Assembly: GCA_001914235.1 (NCBI GenBank)
Contig: MQUF01000004.1
Span: 1-64,000, forward strand
Direction: 5' to 3'
From: Desulfobulbaceae bacterium DB1
GTDB lineage: Bacteria; Desulfobacterota; Desulfobulbia; Desulfobulbales; SURF-16
Length of the DNA: 64,000 nucleotides
The stretch's first letter is position 1. Every line of letters begins with the position of its first letter. The notes beneath the pieces were generated by a model, which searched no databases, was not told where the DNA came from, and was given only the letters and a program-made list of their open reading frames with translations. A program made the position numbers and the translations under genes. Positions 49,792-59,202 of this stretch are shown piece by piece.

Positions 49792-52700
49792 CTACTTCAG
49801 AAATACGAGTCCTCCCCCGCCGTCGGCCACATACAGACGGCCGTTGGCAATCACGACATCCACCGCCTCGGCCGCGGTGTCATGGATCCCGGCCAGAAGC
49901 GGGTTGGCTGAGTCCGTGTAATTGATCTTGACGAGTCCTGCCTCACCAAAACCGACATACAGATACAGACCGCCGTTCTGCTGGGTGTAGTCCATTCTTA
50001 CCGCCCCGCCGGAAACCGTTTCATAGCCCGGAACATACTGCAGCTTGAAACGGCCCAGGGCCACCGGCCGGTAGTCGTACACCACCGTGCCGTCCATGTT
50101 CTTCAGAAACAGCTCGGTGGGACTGACGCCTTCGGGAACAGCAGCGATCAGATCCGCCATGGCATAGCAGAGAACGCCGAAGCTGTCATAGGTGAAATAG
50201 GCCTTGTCGCCGATAACTTCCACATCAATGGCCTGACCGTCCGCCACCCCGACGTCGCCGTCTTCATACTTGATGGGCTGAAACACCTTGACCAGACGCA
50301 TATTGCCAAGATCACTCACATCGACAATGCCGACGCCATAGGGCCCGGTGGCAAGCACCGCATATTTTTTGCCGGTTGCCGCGTCTGTCCACAGTTCAAC
50401 GCCCGAGGAGGTGCCGAGCAGCGGATTGCCCAGATTGTAGCCGATGTTGCCGACAAAAAATCCGCTATTTTTGTTGGTCGGGTCTTTGGTGACATCATAG
50501 ATGGTCAGCCCGTTGGTGCCGTCCGCCACAAAGGCGTAATTGCCCTCGAACTCCACATCATAGGCCTGATCCTGATAGTTGAAGGTGGGAACCACGCCCC
50601 AGTCGGCATTATGCTCAAAGCTGTCCGTCTGGGCAAGGGGCATGAGGATCGGCGCACCGACTAAACCGGCACCCGCCTCCACCAGATCAATGGGCACCCG
50701 CCGCATACCGTTGCCGGCACACAGCGCCCAGGTCTTGCCCCGTTCCGCATCAACCACATTACGCACGGTATGGGAGGCCGGGTAAATGCCGTCAATCGGG
50801 TATTCATCCTGCAGGGTATTCCCCACCAGATGAATATCGTCCGTCGGGTATCCCATGGCATCCGTTATCTGCCAGGCACTGACACCGTGGGGGCCGTCCG
50901 AGACGTAGAGATAATGCTCCGTGGCGTCAACTCCAGCGGCATGACCGATGGCAATGGTTTGGGTCGCTGTCCCGTCAACCGCGGCTCCGATCTCGCCGGT
51001 CGTCGGGAAATAGGCCAGGATGGAAAATCTGTCCTCCATGAGTGGTGCGGCTATATTGGGAATGTCGACAAAGACAAAACCGCCCGCGCCGGAGCACTCA
51101 AGCACGTCAACACTGCCTGCCGTGGTGAGAGCCGGGGCGTCCATCAGTTGCAGGGTGTAGCCGTGGCCATTCAGCTCGCGGGTGGCGAGCAGGGCCGGGG
51201 CCTCGTAAAAACATTTGGGCAGGGATTCATTATCCAGCGGATCCCAGGGGGACATGTCATAGCTGGTAATGTCTTCAAAGTCTGGCACATTGTTATCCGC
51301 TATGCCGTCCGTATCATTATTGTATGGATATGCCGCGCTGTGCCAGCTGCTGTCCGGTGTCGCGGCATTGTCCAGGATGACCAGTCCGGCAAAATGATCC
51401 GTCAGATACAGCTGATTGCCGTTGACCTCGACTCCGGTCACTCCGGCTTCCTTCAGCATGCCCGCCCCTTCATACGGGAGAAGACTTGCCGGCATCGATT
51501 CCGTGTCATAAGGGCCGTTAGCGGCCACAGCCGGGAAATAGCCCAAAAATGGCGCGGTGAGGAAGTTTGCGGCGGAGGCATTCTCATAACCCGTCACATC
51601 AACCGCGAGGACCCCGCCCAGCGAACAGGCGATATAAGCGATGCTCCTGCCGTTTTGCTCGGCTACATCCACATCGAGCGCCTCGTAATACCATTTGCCG
51701 CTGCGCTCCAGATCGGCCCACGGTGTCGGCTCGCCGGTGCCCGTCCCCTTCATGACCACGGTAATCTCGTAATTGACCTGTCGATAGTCCGGCATGCCGG
51801 TAAAATCATCAAGAAAAAGATCTCCCGAGACAGAATCACTGCTCGCCGTCTGGGTAATGGCCATGGCGCCGAAGAAATCTTCCGTTCTCGCCTCATCCGT
51901 GTAGAGATTATAGCGGGCTATCTGCTGCAGGCCGGCCGGGTCAAAGATGCCCAGACCCAGCACACCCATGGCGGCAAACAGCTTCTGGTTAACGAGTTTG
52001 AGTGAAATGGGGCCGCCCCAGGGCGCTTCGCCTGCATATTGGACGGTGCAGACTTCGCTGTCAATCAGCAGGGTGCCGTCAGCTTCCAGAACCCGATTGA
52101 ACAGGTTGGCAAGCGAGGTCTTGTGGATGCCGAATTTGTTGTCGGCAATATACAGGTCCGTCCCATCGGAAACCACGTCGGCAATGGGCGCGGAGGTGCT
52201 TGCCATGATATTGCCGGTCAGAATGGAGCCGCCGGTTTCGGTGAAGGTGACGTTATCCATATAGTAGTTGACCGGTGTGACACTGACCACGCTCATCTGC
52301 GCCGGATCGGTGATATTGACCACGGCGATGCCTGAATTGCCGATGGCGGCCAGGGCATACATGGAGCCATTGTAGCTCACCACCTCAATGCCGAAAGTGA
52401 ATTCCGGCAGAACCACCTTGTAGACGGGACCCTTGACCGCTCCCACCGGGGTGGCATTGAGCTCCGTGCCGATATTGAACAGACACCACTCCGCCCCGCC
52501 AAACTGGAATCGGGCAACGGCCGTGGTGGAGCCGCCGATCTGGGCATTGGCGCCGAGCACCGGGACCATGTCGGCCGGCTGAACGGCGACGGTGACATCC
52601 CTGGAGATATCTCCGTCAAGCACCAGACGGAAAACCAGATCAGCCTCAGCCGCAACTGCAAGCAGGCTGACATCAGCCACCGCGCTGGTTGCGGAAACGC

Positions 52701-53457
52701 CGGTCAGCGGCACTTTCGGTCCGGCAACCTGCGTCCAGGTGAAAGATGAAGGGGTGCCGGTGATAATTGCGGCAAGGTTGATCGATACGGTTTGCGCTTC
52801 GATAAAGGACACCGGATCGGCGGTCAGTGATGTAATGCCCACGGCAACCACCAGGACGTCAAGGGTAAAATTAACCGTTGAGGTAAGACCCACCTGGACC
52901 GTTGTCTGGGCTGATTTCGGAGTATAGCCCGTTGCCGCGGCGGTTACCGTATAGGTGCCGGCGGTCACGGAATTCATGACATAGCTGCCCGCACTGTCCG
53001 TCACGGCGCTATAGCCGCCGATGGACGTAGTTACCTGGGCGCCGGCTATGGCCGCCCCGGTCGCGCTGTCCGTGACCGTGCCGCGGATAATACCGGTTGA
53101 CGCGACAATCTTCGTCAGCGAGAAATTGAGCGTTGTCGTTACACCGACTGTAATCGTGGCCGGTAAAGTTTGATTGTTATACCCTGCGGCTGCTGCGGTG
53201 ACATTATAAGACCCGGCAGGCAGGCTGAGGGTGTAGGTTCCCCTGGACCCTGTCAGGACCGTAAACTGCCCGGCCGAACCCGCAGCCGTGATAAGCGCGC
53301 CGGGGATTGTCGTATTCGTGCCGCTTACCGTTACCTTTCCCTTCAGGGTTCCCGTGGTAGGCGACGGTTTCGCCGCCAAGGCGCCACCGGACCAGACAAG
53401 CATCATTATGCTGCAAAGCAGAAAGATGCCGAAATTTCCGATTCTTGTTTTTTTCAT
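49792..53457 (-). CDS. Large exported protein with carboxypeptidase-regulatory-like and LVIVD-like repeats
   Basis: A 1221-residue secreted protein. A signal peptide (about 1-28) precedes two carboxypeptidase-D-regulatory-like beta-sandwich domains (GKVTVSGTNTTIPGALITAA and RGTVTDSATGAAIAGAQVTT) and an extracellular Ig-like part. The C-terminal two thirds (about 300-1220) has many repeated beta-propeller-like strands of LVIVD type (GIAVVNITDPAQMSVVSV, GLVILDNAATP, GLTIYDVTKDPT). Such proteins bind or display at the surface or in the periplasm. Start: GAGGAG precedes the ATG; a GTG two codons earlier overlaps that site. No sorting signal is visible. Function is not established. Confidence 0.82.
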   Translation of the reverse strand: MKKTRIGNFGIFLLCSIMMLVWSGGALAAKPSPTTGTLKGKVTVSGTNTTIPGALITAAGSAGQFTVLTGSRGTYTLSLPAGSYNVTAAAAGYNNQTLPATITVGVTTTLNFSLTKIVASTGIIRGTVTDSATGAAIAGAQVTTSIGGYSAVTDSAGSYVMNSVTAGTYTVTAAATGYTPKSAQTTVQVGLTSTVNFTLDVLVVAVGITSLTADPVSFIEAQTVSINLAAIITGTPSSFTWTQVAGPKVPLTGVSATSAVADVSLLAVAAEADLVFRLVLDGDISRDVTVAVQPADMVPVLGANAQIGGSTTAVARFQFGGAEWCLFNIGTELNATPVGAVKGPVYKVVLPEFTFGIEVVSYNGSMYALAAIGNSGIAVVNITDPAQMSVVSVTPVNYYMDNVTFTETGGSILTGNIMASTSAPIADVVSDGTDLYIADNKFGIHKTSLANLFNRVLEADGTLLIDSEVCTVQYAGEAPWGGPISLKLVNQKLFAAMGVLGLGIFDPAGLQQIARYNLYTDEARTEDFFGAMAITQTASSDSVSGDLFLDDFTGMPDYRQVNYEITVVMKGTGTGEPTPWADLERSGKWYYEALDVDVAEQNGRSIAYIACSLGGVLAVDVTGYENASAANFLTAPFLGYFPAVAANGPYDTESMPASLLPYEGAGMLKEAGVTGVEVNGNQLYLTDHFAGLVILDNAATPDSSWHSAAYPYNNDTDGIADNNVPDFEDITSYDMSPWDPLDNESLPKCFYEAPALLATRELNGHGYTLQLMDAPALTTAGSVDVLECSGAGGFVFVDIPNIAAPLMEDRFSILAYFPTTGEIGAAVDGTATQTIAIGHAAGVDATEHYLYVSDGPHGVSAWQITDAMGYPTDDIHLVGNTLQDEYPIDGIYPASHTVRNVVDAERGKTWALCAGNGMRRVPIDLVEAGAGLVGAPILMPLAQTDSFEHNADWGVVPTFNYQDQAYDVEFEGNYAFVADGTNGLTIYDVTKDPTNKNSGFFVGNIGYNLGNPLLGTSSGVELWTDAATGKKYAVLATGPYGVGIVDVSDLGNMRLVKVFQPIKYEDGDVGVADGQAIDVEVIGDKAYFTYDSFGVLCYAMADLIAAVPEGVSPTELFLKNMDGTVVYDYRPVALGRFKLQYVPGYETVSGGAVRMDYTQQNGGLYLYVGFGEAGLVKINYTDSANPLLAGIHDTAAEAVDVVIANGRLYVADGGGGLVFLK

Positions 53458-54234
53458 TTTCACTCCTCATTTTTTTTTGAGAAAACATCATGTTACAAAT
53501 GCATCTCCTGACCTGATACGATGAATACGATTTTCAGCATTTTTAGTCATTTGTGGTCGTTTTCCCCTCCCGTGTGATTGTTTTTCCCCTCCTACAAAGT
53601 AGCGACTTCCCTATTACCACTTATTGAAGAAATCGCAATATCCTGTTAATCGTAAATCGCAAGTTTCGTTCCCCCGTTCATTCATTTCAATTCGTCATCG
53701 CAACCCACTAAATTCATGGGGGAAAATATTTTTTGCCAAATTTTTTCCTTTTGCTAACACATACCTCACCTGGCCTGGGTTGCCTGCCCGCCAGTTTCTG
53801 GTCGCCAGCTCACCAGGTTTTGGTGAGTAAGGCGTGAGATCCTGTTTTTTTGTTTGCTCAACCGCATCGACCTCATGGGCTTGCTTTTTTGAAGTCGATC
53901 AGGCGAAAATAAATTTATTTGTTTAAATTCGAATAGTTAGTGGTAAGAAACAACGAAATGCACCCACATTGTGGCAACGCATTGGCACTCCTTGTGCTTT
54001 CCGTGTTTGCGGGTGCGGTGAATTGTCGCAGCGGCAAAATGCCGCGGCAGGGAATCAATATTTTTTTTTCAAGAAGCAAAATACAGACAACATGCGAAAA
54101 ACTGCTTTGAGACGCTTTCGCGAAGGAGGGAGAAACAATGAGAATTCCTGGAGGCCTGTTTCGCGCTGAAAACAATATATCGGTATCGCCGCCGCCGGCG
54201 ACGGATTGAACTGTCTGCAGGCGGGCATGAACCG
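53458..54234. other. Long intergenic stretch upstream of the large exported protein
   Basis: About 780 bp with no convincing gene. It contains a stem-loop (CTCACCA, GGTTT, TGGTGAG at 53809-53827) and several other short inverted repeats in a 100-bp cluster, and near 54138-54209 a 23-codon frame on the plus strand (MRIPGGLFRAENN...) with a good AAGGAGG site. None matches a riboswitch or other RNA family I know. Confidence 0.45.
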
Positions 54235-55665
54235 TTATCGCTCTTTGCCGGCCTGAAGGACAATCTGTTTGGCGAGATTGGGAAAAACCAGGGAGTGCAG
54301 GGGAAGGACACTGTACCAGTAAAGTCTTCCCCAAAGCCCTTTGGGCAGGAAATGAGCGGTCTGCACTATTTTGTCGGGCTGGATATCGAATTCAAGCCAG
54401 GCCTTGCCGGGCACCTTCATCTGGGCCAGCAGCAGGAGGCGTTTATTCTCCTTGATGTCCGCCACCTTCCAGAAATCCAGGGAATCGCCGACCCGCAGCC
54501 GGCCGCGTTCCCTCCTGCCCCGGTTCAGTCCATAGCCGCCCATCAGTTTGTCGATCAGCCCCCGCAACTGCCAAAGAAAATGATAGCGGAACCAGCCGTG
54601 TTCGCCGCCAAGGGAACAGGCGGCGGCAAACACCTTTTCCGGGGACGCGCCTTTCAGGGGGTATTCCCTGCAGTCGCGCAGGATGGCGGAAGATATGTCG
54701 TCCTGATTCTTGATATCGCAGGCCGCGCCTGCACTGCTGTCGCACCAGCGGCTGATGACCTGGTTTTCCTCCATCTCGCGCAGGGCCGTGCGAACCGCTT
54801 CATTGTAAGGCATGGGCCGGATTTCCGGGAAAAAACGGGCGGCATGGTCGTTTAACACCACGGTTTCCGATTTCAGCCCTTCCACCAGGGCGGCGGCAAG
54901 TTTGTAGGGGACGGGGGTGAAGAGGATGAGCCAGTAGGAGGAGAGCCTGGGGCTTAAAACCGGCACCGGGATCATGCCGCGGGAAAGCCCCATGACCTTT
55001 GCCGCGGTCAGCATCATCTCCCGGAAGCTCATGGGGTTTGCGCCGATGTCGACCGTGATGTTGCCGCTGACCTCCCTTTCCGCCGCCGCGGCCAGGTAGG
55101 AAAGAACATCGTCCACCGCAATGGGCTGGGTCATGGTGGTGACCCATTGGGGGGTGATCATGAGGGGCAGCTTCTGCACCAGATTGCGGATGATTTCAAA
55201 ACTGGCGCTGCCGGAACCGATAATCACCCCGGCCCGGAACCAGATGGTCTGGATTTTTTCAGGTCCGGCGCCGAGAATTTCTCCGGTTTCAATGCGGCTC
55301 AACAGATGGGAGCTTGCCGTCTCTTTCACGCCCAGGCCGCCAAGATAAATGATGCGCCGGACTCCTGCCCGGATGGCCGCATCGCGGAAGTTTTCCGCGC
55401 TGGTGCGGTCAAGGGATTGGTAATCACTGCCCGAACCCATGGAGTGGATGAGGTAGTAGGCGACATCGATGCCGCGCAGGGCCTCGTCCAGGGCCGCTTC
55501 ATGAAAGGTGTCTCCCTCAATGATCTCGACCTGGTCGCGGACCGCGGCGCTGACCTTGTTTTTGTTGCGTACCAGCAGGCGGAGCCGGTAATCCGTTGTG
55601 GCCAGCAGCCGCGCTTTCAGTCGTCTGCCGATATATCCGGTGGCCCCGGTGATCAGAATTTTCAT
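54235..55665 (-). CDS. NAD(P)-binding reductase with DUF2867 domain
   Basis: A 476-residue protein with an N-terminal extended short-chain-dehydrogenase-like Rossmann domain (MKILITGATGYIGRRLKARL, YYLIHSMGSG) and a C-terminal DUF2867 (about 330-475; SLDFWKVADIKENKRLLLLA). The catalytic Tyr-Lys pair of typical SDRs is not apparent, as in NmrA-like members. Its start is 14 bp from the DUF523-DUF1722 gene stop. The cluster of this gene, DUF523-DUF1722 and a PPOX-like gene recurs in bacteria with photolyase-like genes, but no photolyase is here. Confidence 0.85.
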   Translation of the reverse strand: MKILITGATGYIGRRLKARLLATTDYRLRLLVRNKNKVSAAVRDQVEIIEGDTFHEAALDEALRGIDVAYYLIHSMGSGSDYQSLDRTSAENFRDAAIRAGVRRIIYLGGLGVKETASSHLLSRIETGEILGAGPEKIQTIWFRAGVIIGSGSASFEIIRNLVQKLPLMITPQWVTTMTQPIAVDDVLSYLAAAAEREVSGNITVDIGANPMSFREMMLTAAKVMGLSRGMIPVPVLSPRLSSYWLILFTPVPYKLAAALVEGLKSETVVLNDHAARFFPEIRPMPYNEAVRTALREMEENQVISRWCDSSAGAACDIKNQDDISSAILRDCREYPLKGASPEKVFAAACSLGGEHGWFRYHFLWQLRGLIDKLMGGYGLNRGRRERGRLRVGDSLDFWKVADIKENKRLLLLAQMKVPGKAWLEFDIQPDKIVQTAHFLPKGLWGRLYWYSVLPLHSLVFPNLAKQIVLQAGKER

Positions 55666-55679
55666 GGGTTCAAGCGGCC

Positions 55680-56636
55680 TCAGGCATGGTTGCGCAGTTT
55701 CAGTTCCAGGGGATGCGGGTTCAGGTAATGCTGGCGAGCCAGGTAGTCTGATTTATACTTGCGCACGTAGTGGTTGATCAGGGTCACGGGGACGATGAGC
55801 GGCACCAGTGTTTTGTGGTAGCGGTCAATGATTTCCCCGAGTTCCTGTTTTTCATCGCTGCTCAGCTCTTTTTTGAAGTAACCCGCCATGTGCTGCAGGA
55901 CATTGACGTGCTTTTTGATCGTCGGCTTGAGACGCATGGCCTCCAGGAGTTGTTGTTCGTAAATTCGGAAAAGCTCATGGACCGGATGTTTTTTGCCCTC
56001 GGCCACCAGCCTTCCCATTGTCTGGTAATGTTTGACGCTGTGGGCCATGATCTGCAGCTTGTGGTCGCTGTGGAAGCTCACCAGGCCGCCAAGGGTTTTG
56101 CCCTCGGCCTGCACCTCCCGCAAGCGGCGGCAGACAAAAATGGTCTCGATAAAGTTTTCCCGCAGGCCGATGTCGTTCAGGCGGCCGTCGTCCTCCACCG
56201 GCAACAGGGGGAAATGGTCCATGAAGGCGCGGGCGAATATGCCGACCCCATTGTGATGCACCGAGGCGCCCTCGCCGTAAACCCGCACCCGTTCCATGCC
56301 GCTGGAAGGGGACTTGCTTTTGAAAATAAAGCCGAGCAGCCCTTGCTGTTCAAGCTCCGCTATTTTCTTGACGGCCCAGGATTGCATCCTGTCGGTGTGA
56401 TCGATGCCGGTTTTCGAGGTCACCAGGCGCGGGGTGGCCGGGTCACCCACCAGACGCATGGTTTCCCGGGGAATGCCCAGACCGCATTCCACCTCGGGAC
56501 AGACCGGCACAAATTCCATGAATTGTCCAAGGGTGTCGGTGAGCAACCTGTCGTGTTGATGGCCGCCGTTGTAACGCACCTGGTGGCCGAGCAGACAGGC
56601 GCTGATGCCGATCTTGATCGGTTGAGCCGTTGTCAT
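55680..56636 (-). CDS. DUF523-DUF1722 (TudS-like) protein
   Basis: A 318-residue two-domain protein. DUF523 (about 5-160) has the three conserved cysteines C14 (SACLLG), C46 and C51 (VCPEVECGLGIPRE) that in TudS bind a 4Fe-4S cluster for removing sulfur from thiouracil. DUF1722 (about 180-318) is helical with YLNPHPLELKLR at the end, the YbgA pattern. A desulfidase or related sulfur-handling role is inferred. It is between the DUF2867 and PPOX-like genes on the same strand. Confidence 0.87.
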   Translation of the reverse strand: MTTAQPIKIGISACLLGHQVRYNGGHQHDRLLTDTLGQFMEFVPVCPEVECGLGIPRETMRLVGDPATPRLVTSKTGIDHTDRMQSWAVKKIAELEQQGLLGFIFKSKSPSSGMERVRVYGEGASVHHNGVGIFARAFMDHFPLLPVEDDGRLNDIGLRENFIETIFVCRRLREVQAEGKTLGGLVSFHSDHKLQIMAHSVKHYQTMGRLVAEGKKHPVHELFRIYEQQLLEAMRLKPTIKKHVNVLQHMAGYFKKELSSDEKQELGEIIDRYHKTLVPLIVPVTLINHYVRKYKSDYLARQHYLNPHPLELKLRNHA

Positions 56637-56648
56637 GAAATAATTTCA

Positions 56649-57043
56649 TCATTCAAGGGGTATTTCCGTGCCGCCGATCAGCTGAAGCACCTTGTTCACC
56701 TTGAACCACACCAGAAATTTTTCTCCCCGGGCCTTGTCCTCCTCGGCGGTCAAACTGCGCCTTGTCATGGATTCTATCAAGGCATGGTCGGTGCTCTCTT
56801 CAAGTTTGATCAGGAAAAGACGCACGCCGCTGTAACCGTGTCCCTCTTCCAGGAAAAGATAGTTTGCATGCGCATTTTCCTGCAGGTTCTTGTGAGTCAG
56901 ATGGTCGCGCATGATAAAGGCGACCCTGTCATTCCCCTGGACATGCGGGCGCGAGTAAATGGCCGTGTCGACCATGCCGTTTGCCGCACTGGTGGCCATG
57001 ACGCCGGTTCCTTTTTTTCTGAAAAATATTTTTCGAGATTCAT
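56649..57043 (-). pseudogene. PPOX-family flavin-binding protein with a -1 frameshift
   Basis: A pyridoxamine-5'-phosphate-oxidase-like gene whose start and body lie in two frames. The natural start, ATG at 57043 with GAGGA seven bases upstream, encodes MNLEKYFSEKK and then hits a run of seven A; the remaining family sequence (GTGVMATSAANGMVDTAIYS onward) is in the -1 frame. The junction is A AAA AAG. One missing A would cause this, or it is programmed frameshifting; the plain reading from 57050 has a start with no spacing. About 130 residues when joined, normal for the family. Likely binds FMN or F420-type cofactors. Confidence 0.7.
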
Positions 57044-57095
57044 GTTCCATTCCTCTTTTTTATTGCCGCACCGGGCTGCCGCAGCTTTTTTGTAA

Positions 57096-58007
57096 ATGTT
57101 CAAGGCAGGACTTGTCCGTGGCAGCTTTATTCCCGAGAAGTCAGTTCGCCATTGGCGGGAATTGGGTCGGAGCAGGAAGAAATACAGTCAAAGTCTCGGA
57201 GACCACAAAAGACGTGTTCATAAGGTTTTCGAGACGGCCAATATCAAGATCGACAGTGTTGTATCAGATCTTTTTGGAGTAACGGGTCGGAATCTGATAG
57301 AGCTTCTCTGTGCCGCGGAATCACCAATCGGCCTTGAGCAAATAGAACAATGCACCAAGGGCAGTTTGAAGTCGAAAGTAAAAGAGTTGTATCGAAGCAT
57401 ACAGGGCTTTTTTGAAGATCACCATCGTTTCTTGCTGATGAGTTTGATGAGGATGATCACAATCATCGAGACGGAAATAGCCATCATCACAGAACGGATG
57501 CAGGCAATGATGTCCAGCCATGATGACATAATCAGCCGTCTTGATGTTGTTCCGGGGATAAATGAAGTTTCTGCTCAATATGTCCTCGGTGAACTTGGAC
57601 CAACCCTGCAAGAGTTTTCCTCCTCAGGGGCACTGGCGTCCTGGTCAGGATTATGCCCGGGGAACAATGAAAGTGCAGGCAAAAGGCGTAGCGGGAAGTC
57701 GCCTGTTCGCAAGCATGTTTTCAAGACTGTCATGGTGGAGATAGCCTGGGCGGCGGTAAAAACAAAAGGGACGTATTACCGAGACAAATATTACCGGATT
57801 CGAGCCCGATTAGGTCCACGAAAAGCCATTGTGGCAATAGCCCATCGGATACTGAAGGCCATTTACGCAATTATCAAGAATGGTGAGGAATATAAAGAGC
57901 TTGGAGAGGATTATCTTTCCAGGAAGAATGCCGAGAACAAGATAACCATATTGAAAAGAAAGGCAAAAGAATTGGGTTATGAACTGGTGCCCATTGCGGC
58001 ATCATAA
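57096..58007 (+). pseudogene. IS110-family transposase lacking its catalytic N-terminus
   Basis: A 303-residue frame that matches only the middle and C-terminal (Transposase_20) part of an IS110 transposase: GLVRGSFIPEKSVRHWRELG, then DVVPGINEVSAQYVLGELG and FSSSGALASWSGLCPGNNES. The N-terminal DEDD RuvC-like domain of about 110 residues is missing, and an in-frame TAA directly precedes the first ATG. The element is dead. It lies right beside the start of the PPOX-like gene. Confidence 0.88.
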
Positions 58008-58320
58008 GGGTAATAAGACCTGCGAAGAAATAAATTACGTCAGCAGAGGTCGATTGTTAACTGAAGCCATTGAGCGCGGCACTAACATGACCGACAGCCA
58101 TCTGTACAACGAATTGTCAGTCCGTATTACGGAACTACGAATATAAAAATTATCTGCCAGAGGCTGATTCTGACACAATTAAAAAAAAAGGACTTTGTTG
58201 TCCCCCAAACTGAGAGTTTCATATAAAAAAGATACTGTCAGCGTGCATTTTTCCGGAGAAAAAATCAACTGGAAAAATGAATGGTGAGGTGGGTGAATTG
58301 GGCGTCGCCGTCAGACGGAT
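58008..58320. other. IS110 right flank and intergenic DNA
   Basis: Presumed non-coding 3' end of the IS110 element and gap before the convergent Fe-S gene. A+T-rich, with no gene. The exact IS boundary cannot be fixed because IS110 elements lack long terminal repeats. Confidence 0.4.
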
Positions 58321-59037
58321 TTACCCTTGTTTTTGCACAAGCTGTCGTGGTTTTATGCCGAGATTGACCAGCACCGAGCACCCCTCCTGCGGGGTTTTCT
58401 GAAACGACAGGGCGTTTTTCGGGCAGTTCACCACGCAGTTGCCGCAGCGCATGCATTCGCTGCTCCGCACGAATCCCTGGGATTTGAAGGAGCCCGGATT
58501 TGTTTCAATCGGGCAGCTTTTGCGGCAGATGCCGCATTCCCGGCAGGATGACTCCACCTGTAAAAGATAGTTGCACGGAGCGATGAGCCCCTGAAACGTT
58601 GCCATCGGACAGATGTTGCACCATGATCGTGGTTTCCAGACAAGCCCGATAAAGACGGCAAGCCCGGTGGACAGGGTCCACATCATGACAAAGGCGGCGC
58701 CGATTTTTTCCGGGTCTCCCTCGGCGGCAATGAGCCGGAAGGCGAGGAGGCCCATCATCAGGGTAAAAAGCAGCCACCTGAACCATCCGGCCTTGAAAAC
58801 CGGCAGAATGGGCTTTTTCAGGCTGATCAGGGTCAGAATTCTTTCGTGAAAAGCGCCCATGGCGCAGATCCAGCCGCAATAAAACCTGCCTCGGAAGAGG
58901 GTCAGGACAAACATAACGAGCAGCATGGCGATCGGCACGTAGCCGAGATAGGGCTGGAAGTATCCTCCAATGATAACCAGGGGAACCAGGGGAGCCATGA
59001 TCCATTGCAGGGTTTTGCGGGATTGTTTTTCTTTCAT
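58321..59037 (-). CDS. NapH/CcoG-like membrane 4Fe-4S protein
   Basis: A 238-residue protein with about four membrane segments (15-50, 85-105, 115-140), FYCGWICAMGAFHERIL near residue 53, SWCNICPMATFQ near 140, and two 4Fe-4S ferredoxin motifs (CRECGICRKSCP and CMRCGNCVVNCP). NapH and its relatives pass electrons from quinol to periplasmic partners. No nap, nos or cco gene is adjacent, so the partner is unknown. Confidence 0.85.
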   Translation of the reverse strand: MKEKQSRKTLQWIMAPLVPLVIIGGYFQPYLGYVPIAMLLVMFVLTLFRGRFYCGWICAMGAFHERILTLISLKKPILPVFKAGWFRWLLFTLMMGLLAFRLIAAEGDPEKIGAAFVMMWTLSTGLAVFIGLVWKPRSWCNICPMATFQGLIAPCNYLLQVESSCRECGICRKSCPIETNPGSFKSQGFVRSSECMRCGNCVVNCPKNALSFQKTPQEGCSVLVNLGIKPRQLVQKQG

Positions 59038-59202
59038 GCGATTCTTCAGTTTTGGTTTGTTGTTTCGAGATGTTTTTATAATTTAATTAATTACTGAAAT
59101 AATGCAAGAAAAAAATGGCGGAGGTCTGCACGGGCTGATTTTTCCGGGGCGGTTGTGTTTCATGATGATCCTTGCCGGGCGGGAAAGAGGCCGGCAAGGA
59201 TA

